A stretch of DNA of 5,665 nucleotides from Burkholderiaceae bacterium (GTDB lineage Bacteria > Pseudomonadota > Gammaproteobacteria > Burkholderiales > Burkholderiaceae). The stretch lies in NCBI GenBank assembly GCA_017998575.1, contig JAGOCV010000266.1, positions 1-5,665 on the forward strand, read 5' to 3'. A model generated the notes under the pieces. It did not search any database, was not told the DNA's origin, and was given only the letters and a program-made list of their open reading frames with translations. Shown piece after piece: positions 1-5,309 of the stretch. Every line of letters begins with the position of its first letter. Positions within the stretch are counted from its first letter, which is position 1. The position numbers and the translations under genes were made by a program.

Positions 1-1321
1 GGGTGGAGCCATACACGACCAGGCTGAGCGCGATCACCGCGAACAGGGCGCTGGCCGGCGCCTGGAACACGTGCACGCAGAGCCAGCCGCCCACCACGAG
101 GATGAGCAGGCGGCCCATGCTGCCGGCCAGTGGCCAGGCCATGCGGCCCGCGCCTTGCGAGGCGAAGAACAGCGCCAGGCCCAGGCCGAAGAAGCCGTAG
201 CAGCCACCGACGATGTTCAGGTAGTCGGCGCCGAAGGCCCGCACCGTGGCGTCCGGCGTGAAGAGGTTCATCCACAGCCCGGGCGCGATCGCGGTCAACA
301 CGCCGATGGCGCCGGTGATGGCCGCCACCACCGCACCGCCGGCCCAGGCCACGCGCACGGCTCGCGCGGCCTGCCCCGCACCCATGTTGGTCGCGACCAT
401 TGCGGTCAGCGCGGTGCCGAAGCCGAATGCGATGGGCACCAGAATGTATTCGAGCCGCGCCGCCACGCCGTAGCCCGCGAGCGCGGCCGTGCCGTGGTAC
501 CCGACGAAGGCCGTGGCCACGGCGATCGAGGCGTTGCTGATGACCGGGCTCAACGAGGCCGGCAGGCCCACGCGCAGGACGTCGCGCCACAGCGAAAACC
601 GGGGCCTCCAGGACGTGCGGCCCAGGTGCACGGCGCCGTCGCGGCGCAGCAGCCAGGCCACCATCACCAGGGCGGACAAGGCGTTCACCGTGAGCGTGCT
701 CAGCGCCGCACCGGCCACGCCCATGCCTGGCACCGGTCCCCAGCCGAACACCAGCAGCGGGCTCAGGCCCAGGTGCAGCAGCGCGGTGGCCACCAGCAGC
801 AGCGAGGGCAGCAGCATGTTGCCCGCGCCGCGCACCACGGCGGCGAGCACGTTGGTGAACCAGATCACCGCCGCGCCCGCGAACAACGCGTTCGAATACG
901 CCAGCGCGGCGTCCAGCGCAGCGCCCCGGCCGCCCATGGCAGCAAAGATACCGCGCCCGCCGCCCAGCATCACCGCCATGAACAGCACGGCCAGCAGCGC
1001 CGCGATCAGCAAGGCCTGCTGCGCCAGCCGGTCCGCGTCCTCGCGGCGGCCGGCACCCAGCGCGCGCGCCACCGCGGCGGTGGTCGCGCCGCCGATCCCG
1101 CCGGCCGACATCTGCAGCATCAGCATCGAAAGGGGAAACACCAGGGCGATGCCGGCGAGCGCATCCGCTCCTACCCGACCGAGGATGTAGCCGTCGTAGC
1201 CGATCACGATGGTCATGGCGAACAGGCCCATCACATTGGGTGTGGCCAGCCGGAACAAGGTGGGCAGCAGCGGCGCATGCAGCATCTGCTGCACGCGGCC
1301 CTGGGCCAGGGCCGCGCTCAT
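1..1321 (-). CDS. MATE-family multidrug efflux transporter (3' end beyond left edge)
   Basis: Inner-membrane antiporter of the MATE family, expected to export cationic or amphipathic drugs using a H+ or Na+ gradient. About 440 codons are visible and the family usually has 440-480, so little is missing. The N-terminus (LLPTLFRLATPNVMGLF), then GYDGYILGRVGADALAG, is the typical first MATE helix. Asp43 there appears to align with the conserved helix-1 Asp of NorM-type pumps (for example Vibrio NorM D36). A related motif occurs in each half, ALGAGRRED near residue 87 and NMGAGQAARA at 312, reflecting the internal two-fold repeat of the family. GLPASLSP opens the second half. Hydrophobic helices fill most of the rest. 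ATG (1321-1319) overlaps the TGA of the SDR gene as ATGA, so it should be co-transcribed and translationally coupled with it. Substrate unknown; the family call is firm. Confidence 0.9.
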   Translation of the reverse strand, partial: MSAALAQGRVQQMLHAPLLPTLFRLATPNVMGLFAMTIVIGYDGYILGRVGADALAGIALVFPLSMLMLQMSAGGIGGATTAAVARALGAGRREDADRLAQQALLIAALLAVLFMAVMLGGGRGIFAAMGGRGAALDAALAYSNALFAGAAVIWFTNVLAAVVRGAGNMLLPSLLLVATALLHLGLSPLLVFGWGPVPGMGVAGAALSTLTVNALSALVMVAWLLRRDGAVHLGRTSWRPRFSLWRDVLRVGLPASLSPVISNASIAVATAFVGYHGTAALAGYGVAARLEYILVPIAFGFGTALTAMVATNMGAGQAARAVRVAWAGGAVVAAITGAIGVLTAIAPGLWMNLFTPDATVRAFGADYLNIVGGCYGFFGLGLALFFASQGAGRMAWPLAGSMGRLLILVVGGWLCVHVFQAPASALFAVIALSLVVYGST

Positions 1322-2025
1322 GCCCGGGCGTCCCGCAGGTAGATGCCCGGCTCCGCCGACAGCCCGCGCTTGACCTGCTGCGTGAGCTCGTCGCCCAGCA
1401 CCTCCTCGGCCCCGGCCTCCAGCGCATCGAAGGCGCGGCGCACGATCGCCTCGGGGGTGGACTTGGGCATCTCGATGCCGCGCGTGAGGTCGGTGTCCAC
1501 AAACCCCATGTGCAGGCCCAGCACCTGTGTGCCCTGCGCGCGCAGGTCGTGGCGCAGTCCGTTCGTGAGCGCCCAGGCGGCGGACTTGCTCGCGCCGTAG
1601 ACCGACAACATGGGCGAGTTGATCCAGCTCGCCACCGACAGCACATTCAGCAGCGCGCCGCCGCCGTTCGATGCCAGCACCGGCGCGAAGGCCTGGCTCA
1701 CGCGCAGCAGGCCGAAGAAGTTGGTTTCCAGGTGGGCGCGGGCGGAGGCCTCGCCGTCCTCGGCGAGGAAGCCGCCGAAAGACGCGATGCCTGCGTTGTT
1801 GACCACCAACGTCACGTCGCTGGCGTGGCGCGCGGCGGCGGCCACCGCCGCCGGATCGGTCACGTCCAGCGCGATCGGCTCGACGCCCGGCAGTGTCACG
1901 CTGGCCGGGTGGCGCGCGCCGGCATAGACCTTGCGCGCGCCGCGCGCCAGCGCCTCGCGCGCAAAGGCCAGGCCGATGCCCCGATTGGCGCCGGTGATGA
2001 GAACGGTGGCGTTGTGAAGCTGCAT
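1318..2025 (-). CDS. SDR-family NAD(P)-dependent oxidoreductase
   Basis: Classical short-chain dehydrogenase/reductase of 235 residues, cytosolic, complete. The Rossmann dinucleotide motif TGANRGIG is at residues 11-18, NNAG at 76-79, and the catalytic tetrad is Asn102, Ser130, Tyr143 and Lys147 in a YGASK motif, all at standard spacing. Arg15 in the glycine loop and Arg38 at the end of the second strand (YAGAR) favour NADPH over NADH. The substrate cannot be read from sequence; carbonyl reduction or alcohol oxidation are both possible. It is the first gene of a two-gene unit with the MATE pump, lying behind a promoter that contains a TetR-type operator (2061-2080). No strong Shine-Dalgarno sequence precedes the ATG, but the start fits the family N-terminus (the first strand, LHNATVLITGA, begins at once). 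Family certain, physiological role inferred only from context: modification or detoxification of a compound sensed by the neighbouring TetR protein. Confidence 0.93.
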   Translation of the reverse strand: MQLHNATVLITGANRGIGLAFAREALARGARKVYAGARHPASVTLPGVEPIALDVTDPAAVAAAARHASDVTLVVNNAGIASFGGFLAEDGEASARAHLETNFFGLLRVSQAFAPVLASNGGGALLNVLSVASWINSPMLSVYGASKSAAWALTNGLRHDLRAQGTQVLGLHMGFVDTDLTRGIEMPKSTPEAIVRRAFDALEAGAEEVLGDELTQQVKRGLSAEPGIYLRDARA

Positions 2026-2060
2026 GGTGAGGGTCCAGTCAATGAAGGGTTGGAGGAGAA

Positions 2061-2080
2061 AATATGACGGTCGTCATACT
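2061..2080. promoter_or_regulatory. Predicted TetR operator O2, in front of the SDR gene
   Basis: A dyad with perfect 7-bp arms, TATGACG (2063-2069) and CGTCATA (2072-2078), around a GT centre. The 20-bp site differs at only three positions from the palindrome at 2718-2737 in front of the TetR gene. Two of those three differences (positions 8 and 13) are paired, so symmetry is kept. Size and symmetry fit a TetR dimer site. Binding by the adjacent TetR protein is inferred from position and from there being two matching copies. Confidence 0.78.
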
Positions 2081-2089
2081 CTTGGGCAA
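2061..2089 (-). promoter_or_regulatory. Predicted sigma70-type promoter of the SDR-MATE unit
   Basis: Read on the minus strand, TTGCCC (2089-2084, 4 of 6 matches to TTGACA) is followed after exactly 17 bp by CATATT (2066-2061, 4 of 6 matches to TATAAT). Transcription would start near 2054, about 30 bases before the SDR ATG. The spacer and the -10 box are covered by the palindrome 2061-2080, so a bound repressor would block RNA polymerase directly. Prediction from sequence only. Confidence 0.45.
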
Positions 2090-2113
2090 AAAAAAGCGGG
2101 ATGGCTTACCCCG
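2088..2113 (-). terminator. Possible weak intrinsic terminator after the TetR gene
   Basis: On the minus strand the last codons of the TetR gene form CGGGG, a 7-base loop containing the TAA stop, then TCCCG, one C and a run of eight T (A2088-A2095 on the plus strand). The stem has only five pairs including one G-U, so termination may be partial. If it works, it separates the TetR transcript from the independently promoted SDR-MATE unit. The T-run also overlaps the predicted -35 box of that unit. Confidence 0.35.
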
Positions 2114-2696
2114 ATGAGGACGCGTCGTGCTGCGCCAGCAGGGCGCGGCGGTTGTCGGCCAGCAAGGCCTTGCCCTCGGCGTTGTCGCCCAGGGTGCGCG
2201 CCAGCTGCAGCGCGCCCACCAGCTGGCTGGCGATCGCGGCGGCCAGGCCCGGGGCGGCGCCCTCGGGCAGCGCGCGCTCGACCGTCGCCACCAGGCCGCG
2301 CACGCGCTGGGCGGCGGCGGCGCGCACGTCGGGCGACTGGCGCGGCATCTCCGACACCAGGGCCGCGACCGCGCAGCCGTTTTCGATGCCGCTCAGGTGC
2401 CGCTCCGACAGGTAACCCTCCACCAGCGCGCGCAAAGGGCTGGCGCCTTGCGCCTCGCGCAGGGCGTTGCCCTTGGCGAGGCGCAAGGCGCTCTGCTGCC
2501 CGTCGTGGGCCAGCGCCTCGGCCAGCAGCGCGTCGCGCGAGGCGAAGTGCGCGTAGAAGCCGCCGTGGGTCAGGCCGGCCTCTTTCATGATGTCCGCCAC
2601 CCCCACCCCGTGGAAGCCCGCGCGACGGATCGCCCGCGACGCGGTGTCGACGATGCGCTCGTGGGTCAGGGCCTTGCGGTTGGGGGCGATTTCCAT
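2106..2696 (-). CDS. TetR/AcrR-family transcriptional repressor
   Basis: Dimeric one-component repressor of 196 residues, the normal TetR length. The N-terminal DNA-binding domain covers about residues 10-56: helix 1 ERIVDTASRAIRRAGFHG, then the helix-turn-helix VGVADIMKEAGLTHGGFYAHF (about 31-51), a very typical signature. The C-terminal ligand and dimer domain (about 60-190) is divergent, so the ligand cannot be named. The only cysteine is Cys108, in ENGCAVAAL, at a place reminiscent of the redox-active Cys106 of NemR; a sensing role is speculation. The gene precedes an SDR and a MATE gene on the same strand. Matching palindromes occur in front of its own ATG (2718-2737) and in front of the SDR gene (2061-2080), pointing to autorepression and control of both enzyme and pump. 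The Shine-Dalgarno sequence is poor, but the ATG fits the family N-terminus. Confidence 0.93.
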   Translation of the reverse strand: MEIAPNRKALTHERIVDTASRAIRRAGFHGVGVADIMKEAGLTHGGFYAHFASRDALLAEALAHDGQQSALRLAKGNALREAQGASPLRALVEGYLSERHLSGIENGCAVAALVSEMPRQSPDVRAAAAQRVRGLVATVERALPEGAAPGLAAAIASQLVGALQLARTLGDNAEGKALLADNRRALLAQHDASSSG

Positions 2697-2717
2697 GGTG
2701 GAGCGATTGTAGTCATG

Positions 2718-2737
2718 AATATGATGGTCATCATATT
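2718..2737. promoter_or_regulatory. Predicted TetR operator O1, in front of the TetR gene
   Basis: A perfect inverted repeat with 9-bp arms, AATATGATG (2718-2726) and CATCATATT (2729-2737), around GT. It lies 21 bp upstream of the TetR ATG in an A+T-rich pocket of the divergent intergenic region, and shares 17 of 20 positions with the site at 2061-2080. It should mediate autorepression. The TetR promoter itself is not clear: on the minus strand TTGATC (2748-2743) is a fair -35, but no good -10 stands 17 bp away; TATGAT and TACAAT occur nearby as alternative -10 candidates. An effect on tcuR, whose start is about 100 bp away on the other strand, is possible but not shown. Confidence 0.82.
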
Positions 2738-2794
2738 TTCCCGATCAACGGCGAAGCCCTGCGCTGCACGGGGTGCCATGCGATCATTCCGGGG

Positions 2795-2811
2795 CATCAC
2801 GATGCGTGATG
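2795..2811. promoter_or_regulatory. Predicted LysR-type box upstream of tcuR (autoregulatory site)
   Basis: Perfect dyad with arms CATCACG and CGTGATG around ATG. It contains ATC-N9-GAT, and therefore T-N11-A, the general LysR-family binding pattern. The same arms recur in the palindrome at 3778-3798 in front of tcuA. The site is 23 bp before the tcuR TTG start, consistent with the usual negative autoregulation of LysR-type regulators. No convincing tcuR promoter was found in 2738-2834. Confidence 0.72.
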
Positions 2812-2823
2812 GTCAACAACACC

Positions 2824-2837
2824 GGAGACGATCCTTG
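2824..2837 (+). promoter_or_regulatory. Ribosome binding site and TTG start of tcuR
   Basis: GGAG (2824-2827) is seven bases before TTG (2835-2837). This start gives the canonical LysR N-terminus (M)ELRQLRYFVRVVELGS. The in-frame ATG at 2802 would add eleven residues (MRDGQQHRRRS) foreign to the family, lacks a Shine-Dalgarno sequence and lies inside the palindrome 2795-2811, so TTG is preferred. Confidence 0.75.
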
Positions 2838-3794
2838 GAACTGCGACAACTGCGCTACTTCGTGCGGGTGGTGGAGCTGGGCTCCATGGGCCGCGCCGCG
2901 ATCGACCTGGATCTGGTGCAATCCGCCCTGAGCCAGCAAATCAGCCGCCTCGAGAGCGAGCTCAGCACCCGCCTCCTGCAACGCACCCCGCGCGGCGTGG
3001 TCCCTACCGATGCGGGCGCCGCCTTCTTCCGCGAGGCCCAGCTCACCCTGCGCCACGCCGCCCAGGCCGTGCGCGCCGCACAGCAGGCCCGTCTCTCCGG
3101 CACCGTCAGCGTGGGGTTGGCGCCCACGACCGCTGCCATGCTGGGTCTGCCGTTGATCCAGGCGATGCAAGCCCGTTACCCCGATGTGCGTCTGCACATG
3201 GTGGAAAGCATGTCGGGCCACCTCGCGGCCATGCTCAACGCGCGCGAGCTTGACCTTGCCGTGCTGTTCGACGCCCGCCTGCAGGCCGACCCCGACGGCC
3301 GGGGCAGCCGGCTCTGGCAGGTGCAGCCGCTGCTGTCCGAAGACCTGTTCCTGATCGCGCCCCGGCGCGACCCCCGGCCGCGCCCGGCGAGCATGCGCCT
3401 GGCCGACCTCGGTGACGAACCCCTGATCCTGCCCACCGGGCCGCACGGCCTGCGAAGCTCGCTCGACGCCGCCTTCGCCCGCGCCGGGGTGGTGCCGCGC
3501 GTGGTGCTGGAGGTGGACTCGCTCTCGCTGGTGATGGCGGCGATCGATGCCGGCCTGGGCGTCACCCTGCAACCACGCGCTGCGGTGGGCCGTTTTCCTG
3601 ATGCCGACCAGCGTTTTTCTCTCGTGCGCATCGACGACCCTCAGGCCAGCCGCATCAACCTGCTGTGCAGCCTGTCCGAAGACGAACTGTCGCCGGCCGC
3701 ACTGGCCACCCGGGTCGTGATCCGGGACACCCTGCGGGCCCTGGTGGAGGGCGGCCAATGGCCCGGCACGCATCTCTGGCATCACGATTCGTGA
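2835..3794 (+). CDS. tcuR: LysR-type transcriptional regulator, TcuR-like
   Basis: Regulator of 319 residues from the TTG start, usual for LysR-type regulators. The winged helix-turn-helix is at about residues 4-62: ELRQLRYFVRVVELGSMGRAA, SALSQQISRLESELSTRLLQRTPRGVVPTDAG. A linker helix follows, and then the two-lobed periplasmic-binding-protein-like effector domain from about residue 90 (TVSVGLAPTTAAMLGLPLI) to about 295. It directly precedes tcuA and tcuB on the same strand, so by analogy with Salmonella TcuR it should sense tricarballylate or a related tricarboxylate and activate tcuAB; the effector is inferred. Two ATC-N9-GAT palindromes flank it, one before its start and one spanning its stop codon. 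The C-terminal residues HHDS and the TGA are encoded inside that second palindrome. The reading frame stays open far upstream, antisense to the TetR gene, but that part does not look like protein. LysR family certain; the tcuR name rests on context. Confidence 0.9.
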   Translation: MELRQLRYFVRVVELGSMGRAAIDLDLVQSALSQQISRLESELSTRLLQRTPRGVVPTDAGAAFFREAQLTLRHAAQAVRAAQQARLSGTVSVGLAPTTAAMLGLPLIQAMQARYPDVRLHMVESMSGHLAAMLNARELDLAVLFDARLQADPDGRGSRLWQVQPLLSEDLFLIAPRRDPRPRPASMRLADLGDEPLILPTGPHGLRSSLDAAFARAGVVPRVVLEVDSLSLVMAAIDAGLGVTLQPRAAVGRFPDADQRFSLVRIDDPQASRINLLCSLSEDELSPAALATRVVIRDTLRALVEGGQWPGTHLWHHDS

Positions 3795-3798
3795 TGCC
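3778..3798. promoter_or_regulatory. Predicted TcuR recognition site for tcuA activation, overlapping the tcuR stop
   Basis: Perfect 21-bp palindrome with 10-bp arms GGCATCACGA and TCGTGATGCC around one T. It contains ATC-N9-GAT and T-N11-A, and the inner arms CATCACG/CGTGATG match the box at 2795-2811. Its centre (3788) is about 64 bp upstream of the predicted tcuA transcription start (about 3852), where LysR-type activators normally hold their recognition site. The tcuR TGA (3792-3794) is inside the right arm. Confidence 0.8.
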
Positions 3799-3804
3799 CC
3801 CATG

Positions 3805-3827
3805 CCGCTGGTGAGCTTCACCGGCGG
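3805..3827. repeat. Imperfect inverted repeat in the tcuR-tcuA gap
   Basis: CCGCTGGTGA (3805-3814) and TCACCGGCGG (3818-3827) can pair over ten positions with one G-T mismatch, around a 3-base GCT loop. It sits 10 bases after the tcuR stop, without a following T-run, and covers the predicted tcuA -35 box. It may be a hairpin that ends or slows tcuR transcription, or a secondary (activation) LysR contact site; its centre is about 36 bp before the predicted transcription start. Function not decidable from sequence. Confidence 0.5.
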
Positions 3828-3845
3828 TCCCTGGCTCCCTACAGT
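3817..3845 (+). promoter_or_regulatory. Predicted promoter of tcuAB
   Basis: TTCACC (3817-3822, 4 of 6 matches to TTGACA), a 17-bp spacer, then TACAGT (3840-3845, 4 of 6 matches to TATAAT). The start would be near 3852, giving a leader of about 40 bases. Both boxes are weak, as expected for a promoter that needs an activator, and the spacing to the palindrome at 3778-3798 fits LysR-type activation. Confidence 0.48.
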
Positions 3846-3879
3846 CCACCCCATGGCCGGGCCGTCCTGGCGGGCTGCG

Positions 3880-3896
3880 AGGAGCGATTTTTGTTG
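3880..3896 (+). promoter_or_regulatory. Ribosome binding site and TTG start of tcuA
   Basis: AGGAG (3880-3884) stands six bases before TTG at 3891 and nine before a second in-frame TTG at 3894. There is no in-frame ATG before the FAD-binding motif, and either TTG gives a normal N-terminus ([15 protein letters not shown]). The first is slightly favoured by spacing, but initiation at 3894 cannot be excluded. Confidence 0.75.
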
Positions 3897-5309
3897 GAAC
3901 AACCCGATGTCCTGGTGATTGGAGGCGGCAATGCCGCGCTGTGCGCCGCCCTGATGGCGAGCGAGGCTGGCGCCAGCGTGCTGCTGCTCGAAGCCGCGCC
4001 GCGCGAATGGCGCGGCGGCAACTCCGGCCACACCCGCAACCTGCGCTGCATGCACGACGCGCCGCAGGACGTGCTCGTCGAGGCCTACCCCGAAGAAGAG
4101 TTCTGGCAGGACCTGCTCAAAGTCACCGGCGGCCAGACCAACGAACACCTCGCGCGCCTGACCATCCGCGCCTCCTCCAGCTGCCGCGACTGGATGCGCC
4201 GCCACGGCGTGCACTTCCAGCCGCCGCTCTCGGGCGCGCTGCACGTGGCGCGCACCAACGCCTTCTTCATGGGCGGCGGCAAGGCGTTGGTCAACGCCTA
4301 CTACCGCAGCGCCGAAAAGCTCGGTGTGCGCGTGCGCTACGACACCCCGGTGGACCGCATCGAGGTCCAGGACGGCCGCTTCGTCGCCGCGCTCACCCGA
4401 AGCGGCGAACGCATCACCGCCCGCAGCTGCGTGCTCGCCGCCGGGGGCTTCGAGTCCGACCGCGACTGGCTGCGCGAAGCCTGGGGCCAGAACGAGCGCG
4501 GCGAATGGCCGGCCGACAACTTCCTCATCCGAGGCACGGCCTACAACAAGGGCGTGTTGCTCAGGCACCTGCTCGACGACCACGGCGCCGACCGCATCGG
4601 CGACCCGACGCAGGCGCACATGGTCGCCATCGACGCGCGCGCGCCGCTCTACGACGGTGGCATCTGCACCCGCATCGACTGCGTGTCGCTGGGGGTGGTT
4701 GTCAACCAGGAAGCGCGCCGCTTCTACGACGAAGGCGAAGACTTCTGGCCCAAGCGATACGCCATCTGGGGCCGCCTCGTCGCCCAGCAACCGAAACAGA
4801 TCGGCTACTCCATCATCGACAGCAAGGCCATCGGCCGCTTCATGCCGCCCGTGTTCCCGGGCGTGAAAGCCGACACCCTGCCCGACCTCGCGCGCCAGCT
4901 CGGCCTGGACGTGGACACCTTCATGCAGACCCTGAACGACTACAACGCCGCCTGCCGCGTCGGCACCTTCGATCACACCGCGCTCGACGACTGCCACACC
5001 GAGGGCGTGGCGCCGGCCAAGACCCACTGGGCGCGACCCATCGACACCGCGCCCTTCTACGGCTACGCGCTGCGCCCCGGCATCACGTTCACCTACCTCG
5101 GCCTGCGCACCGACGACACCGCCGCCGTGCGCTTCAACGACCAGCCCAGCCCCAACCTCTTCGTGGCCGGCGAAATGATGGCTGGCAACGTGCTCGGCAA
5201 GGGCTACACCGCCGGCGTGGGCATGTCCATCGGCACCGCCTTCGGCCGCATTGCCGGCACGAACGCGGCCAAGGCCGCTGTGAAGGGAGCACAACATGCA
5301 GGCGCTTGA
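3891..5309 (+). CDS. tcuA: FAD-dependent tricarballylate dehydrogenase TcuA
   Basis: Flavoprotein of the succinate dehydrogenase/fumarate reductase family, 472 residues, close to known TcuA length. In Salmonella, TcuA oxidises tricarballylate to cis-aconitate, relieving inhibition of aconitase and feeding the TCA cycle. Seen here: the Rossmann FAD motif [15 protein letters not shown] (residues 7-21), the acidic ribose-binding Glu34 after the second strand (VLLLEAAP), [11 protein letters not shown] at 42-52, [19 protein letters not shown] in the middle, and the C-terminal flavin motif [35 protein letters not shown], which is distinctive for the TcuA group. No signal peptide is visible, so it is cytosolic. 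tcuB overlaps its 3' end by 14 bp, and a LysR-type gene lies upstream. The substrate is assigned by family and by the tcuR-tcuA-tcuB order; a different tricarboxylate or unsaturated acid cannot be excluded. Confidence 0.92.
   Translation: MLEQPDVLVIGGGNAALCAALMASEAGASVLLLEAAPREWRGGNSGHTRNLRCMHDAPQDVLVEAYPEEEFWQDLLKVTGGQTNEHLARLTIRASSSCRDWMRRHGVHFQPPLSGALHVARTNAFFMGGGKALVNAYYRSAEKLGVRVRYDTPVDRIEVQDGRFVAALTRSGERITARSCVLAAGGFESDRDWLREAWGQNERGEWPADNFLIRGTAYNKGVLLRHLLDDHGADRIGDPTQAHMVAIDARAPLYDGGICTRIDCVSLGVVVNQEARRFYDEGEDFWPKRYAIWGRLVAQQPKQIGYSIIDSKAIGRFMPPVFPGVKADTLPDLARQLGLDVDTFMQTLNDYNAACRVGTFDHTALDDCHTEGVAPAKTHWARPIDTAPFYGYALRPGITFTYLGLRTDDTAAVRFNDQPSPNLFVAGEMMAGNVLGKGYTAGVGMSIGTAFGRIAGTNAAKAAVKGAQHAGA
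5284..5298 (+). promoter_or_regulatory. Ribosome binding site of tcuB inside tcuA
   Basis: AGGGAG (5284-5289) is six bases before the tcuB ATG (5296-5298), all within the last codons of tcuA. This strong site fixes the tcuB start and gives a 14-bp overlap, consistent with coupled translation of the two partners. Confidence 0.8.

Noticed and set aside
71..1342. A 423-codon plus-strand frame opposite the MATE gene
   Set aside because: Composition is His/Arg/Gln/Ala-rich without motifs, while the minus strand in the same place encodes an unmistakable membrane transporter.
2803..2822. Possible third TetR operator, because TGATGGTCA at 2807-2815 also occurs in O1
   Set aside because: Only 11 of 20 positions match overall and there is no dyad symmetry about the shared centre; the shared nine bases are partly explained by the LysR palindrome.
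2127..2834. Upstream extension of the tcuR frame to 2127
   Set aside because: This part is antisense to the TetR gene and gives Gln/Arg/Gly-rich sequence. The LysR domain begins exactly at the TTG with a good ribosome binding site.
3853..3918. A 21-codon upstream frame starting at ATG 3853, overlapping the tcuA start
   Set aside because: It has no ribosome binding site; its position next to the predicted transcription start is intriguing, but nothing in the peptide ([21 protein letters not shown]) suggests a leader function.
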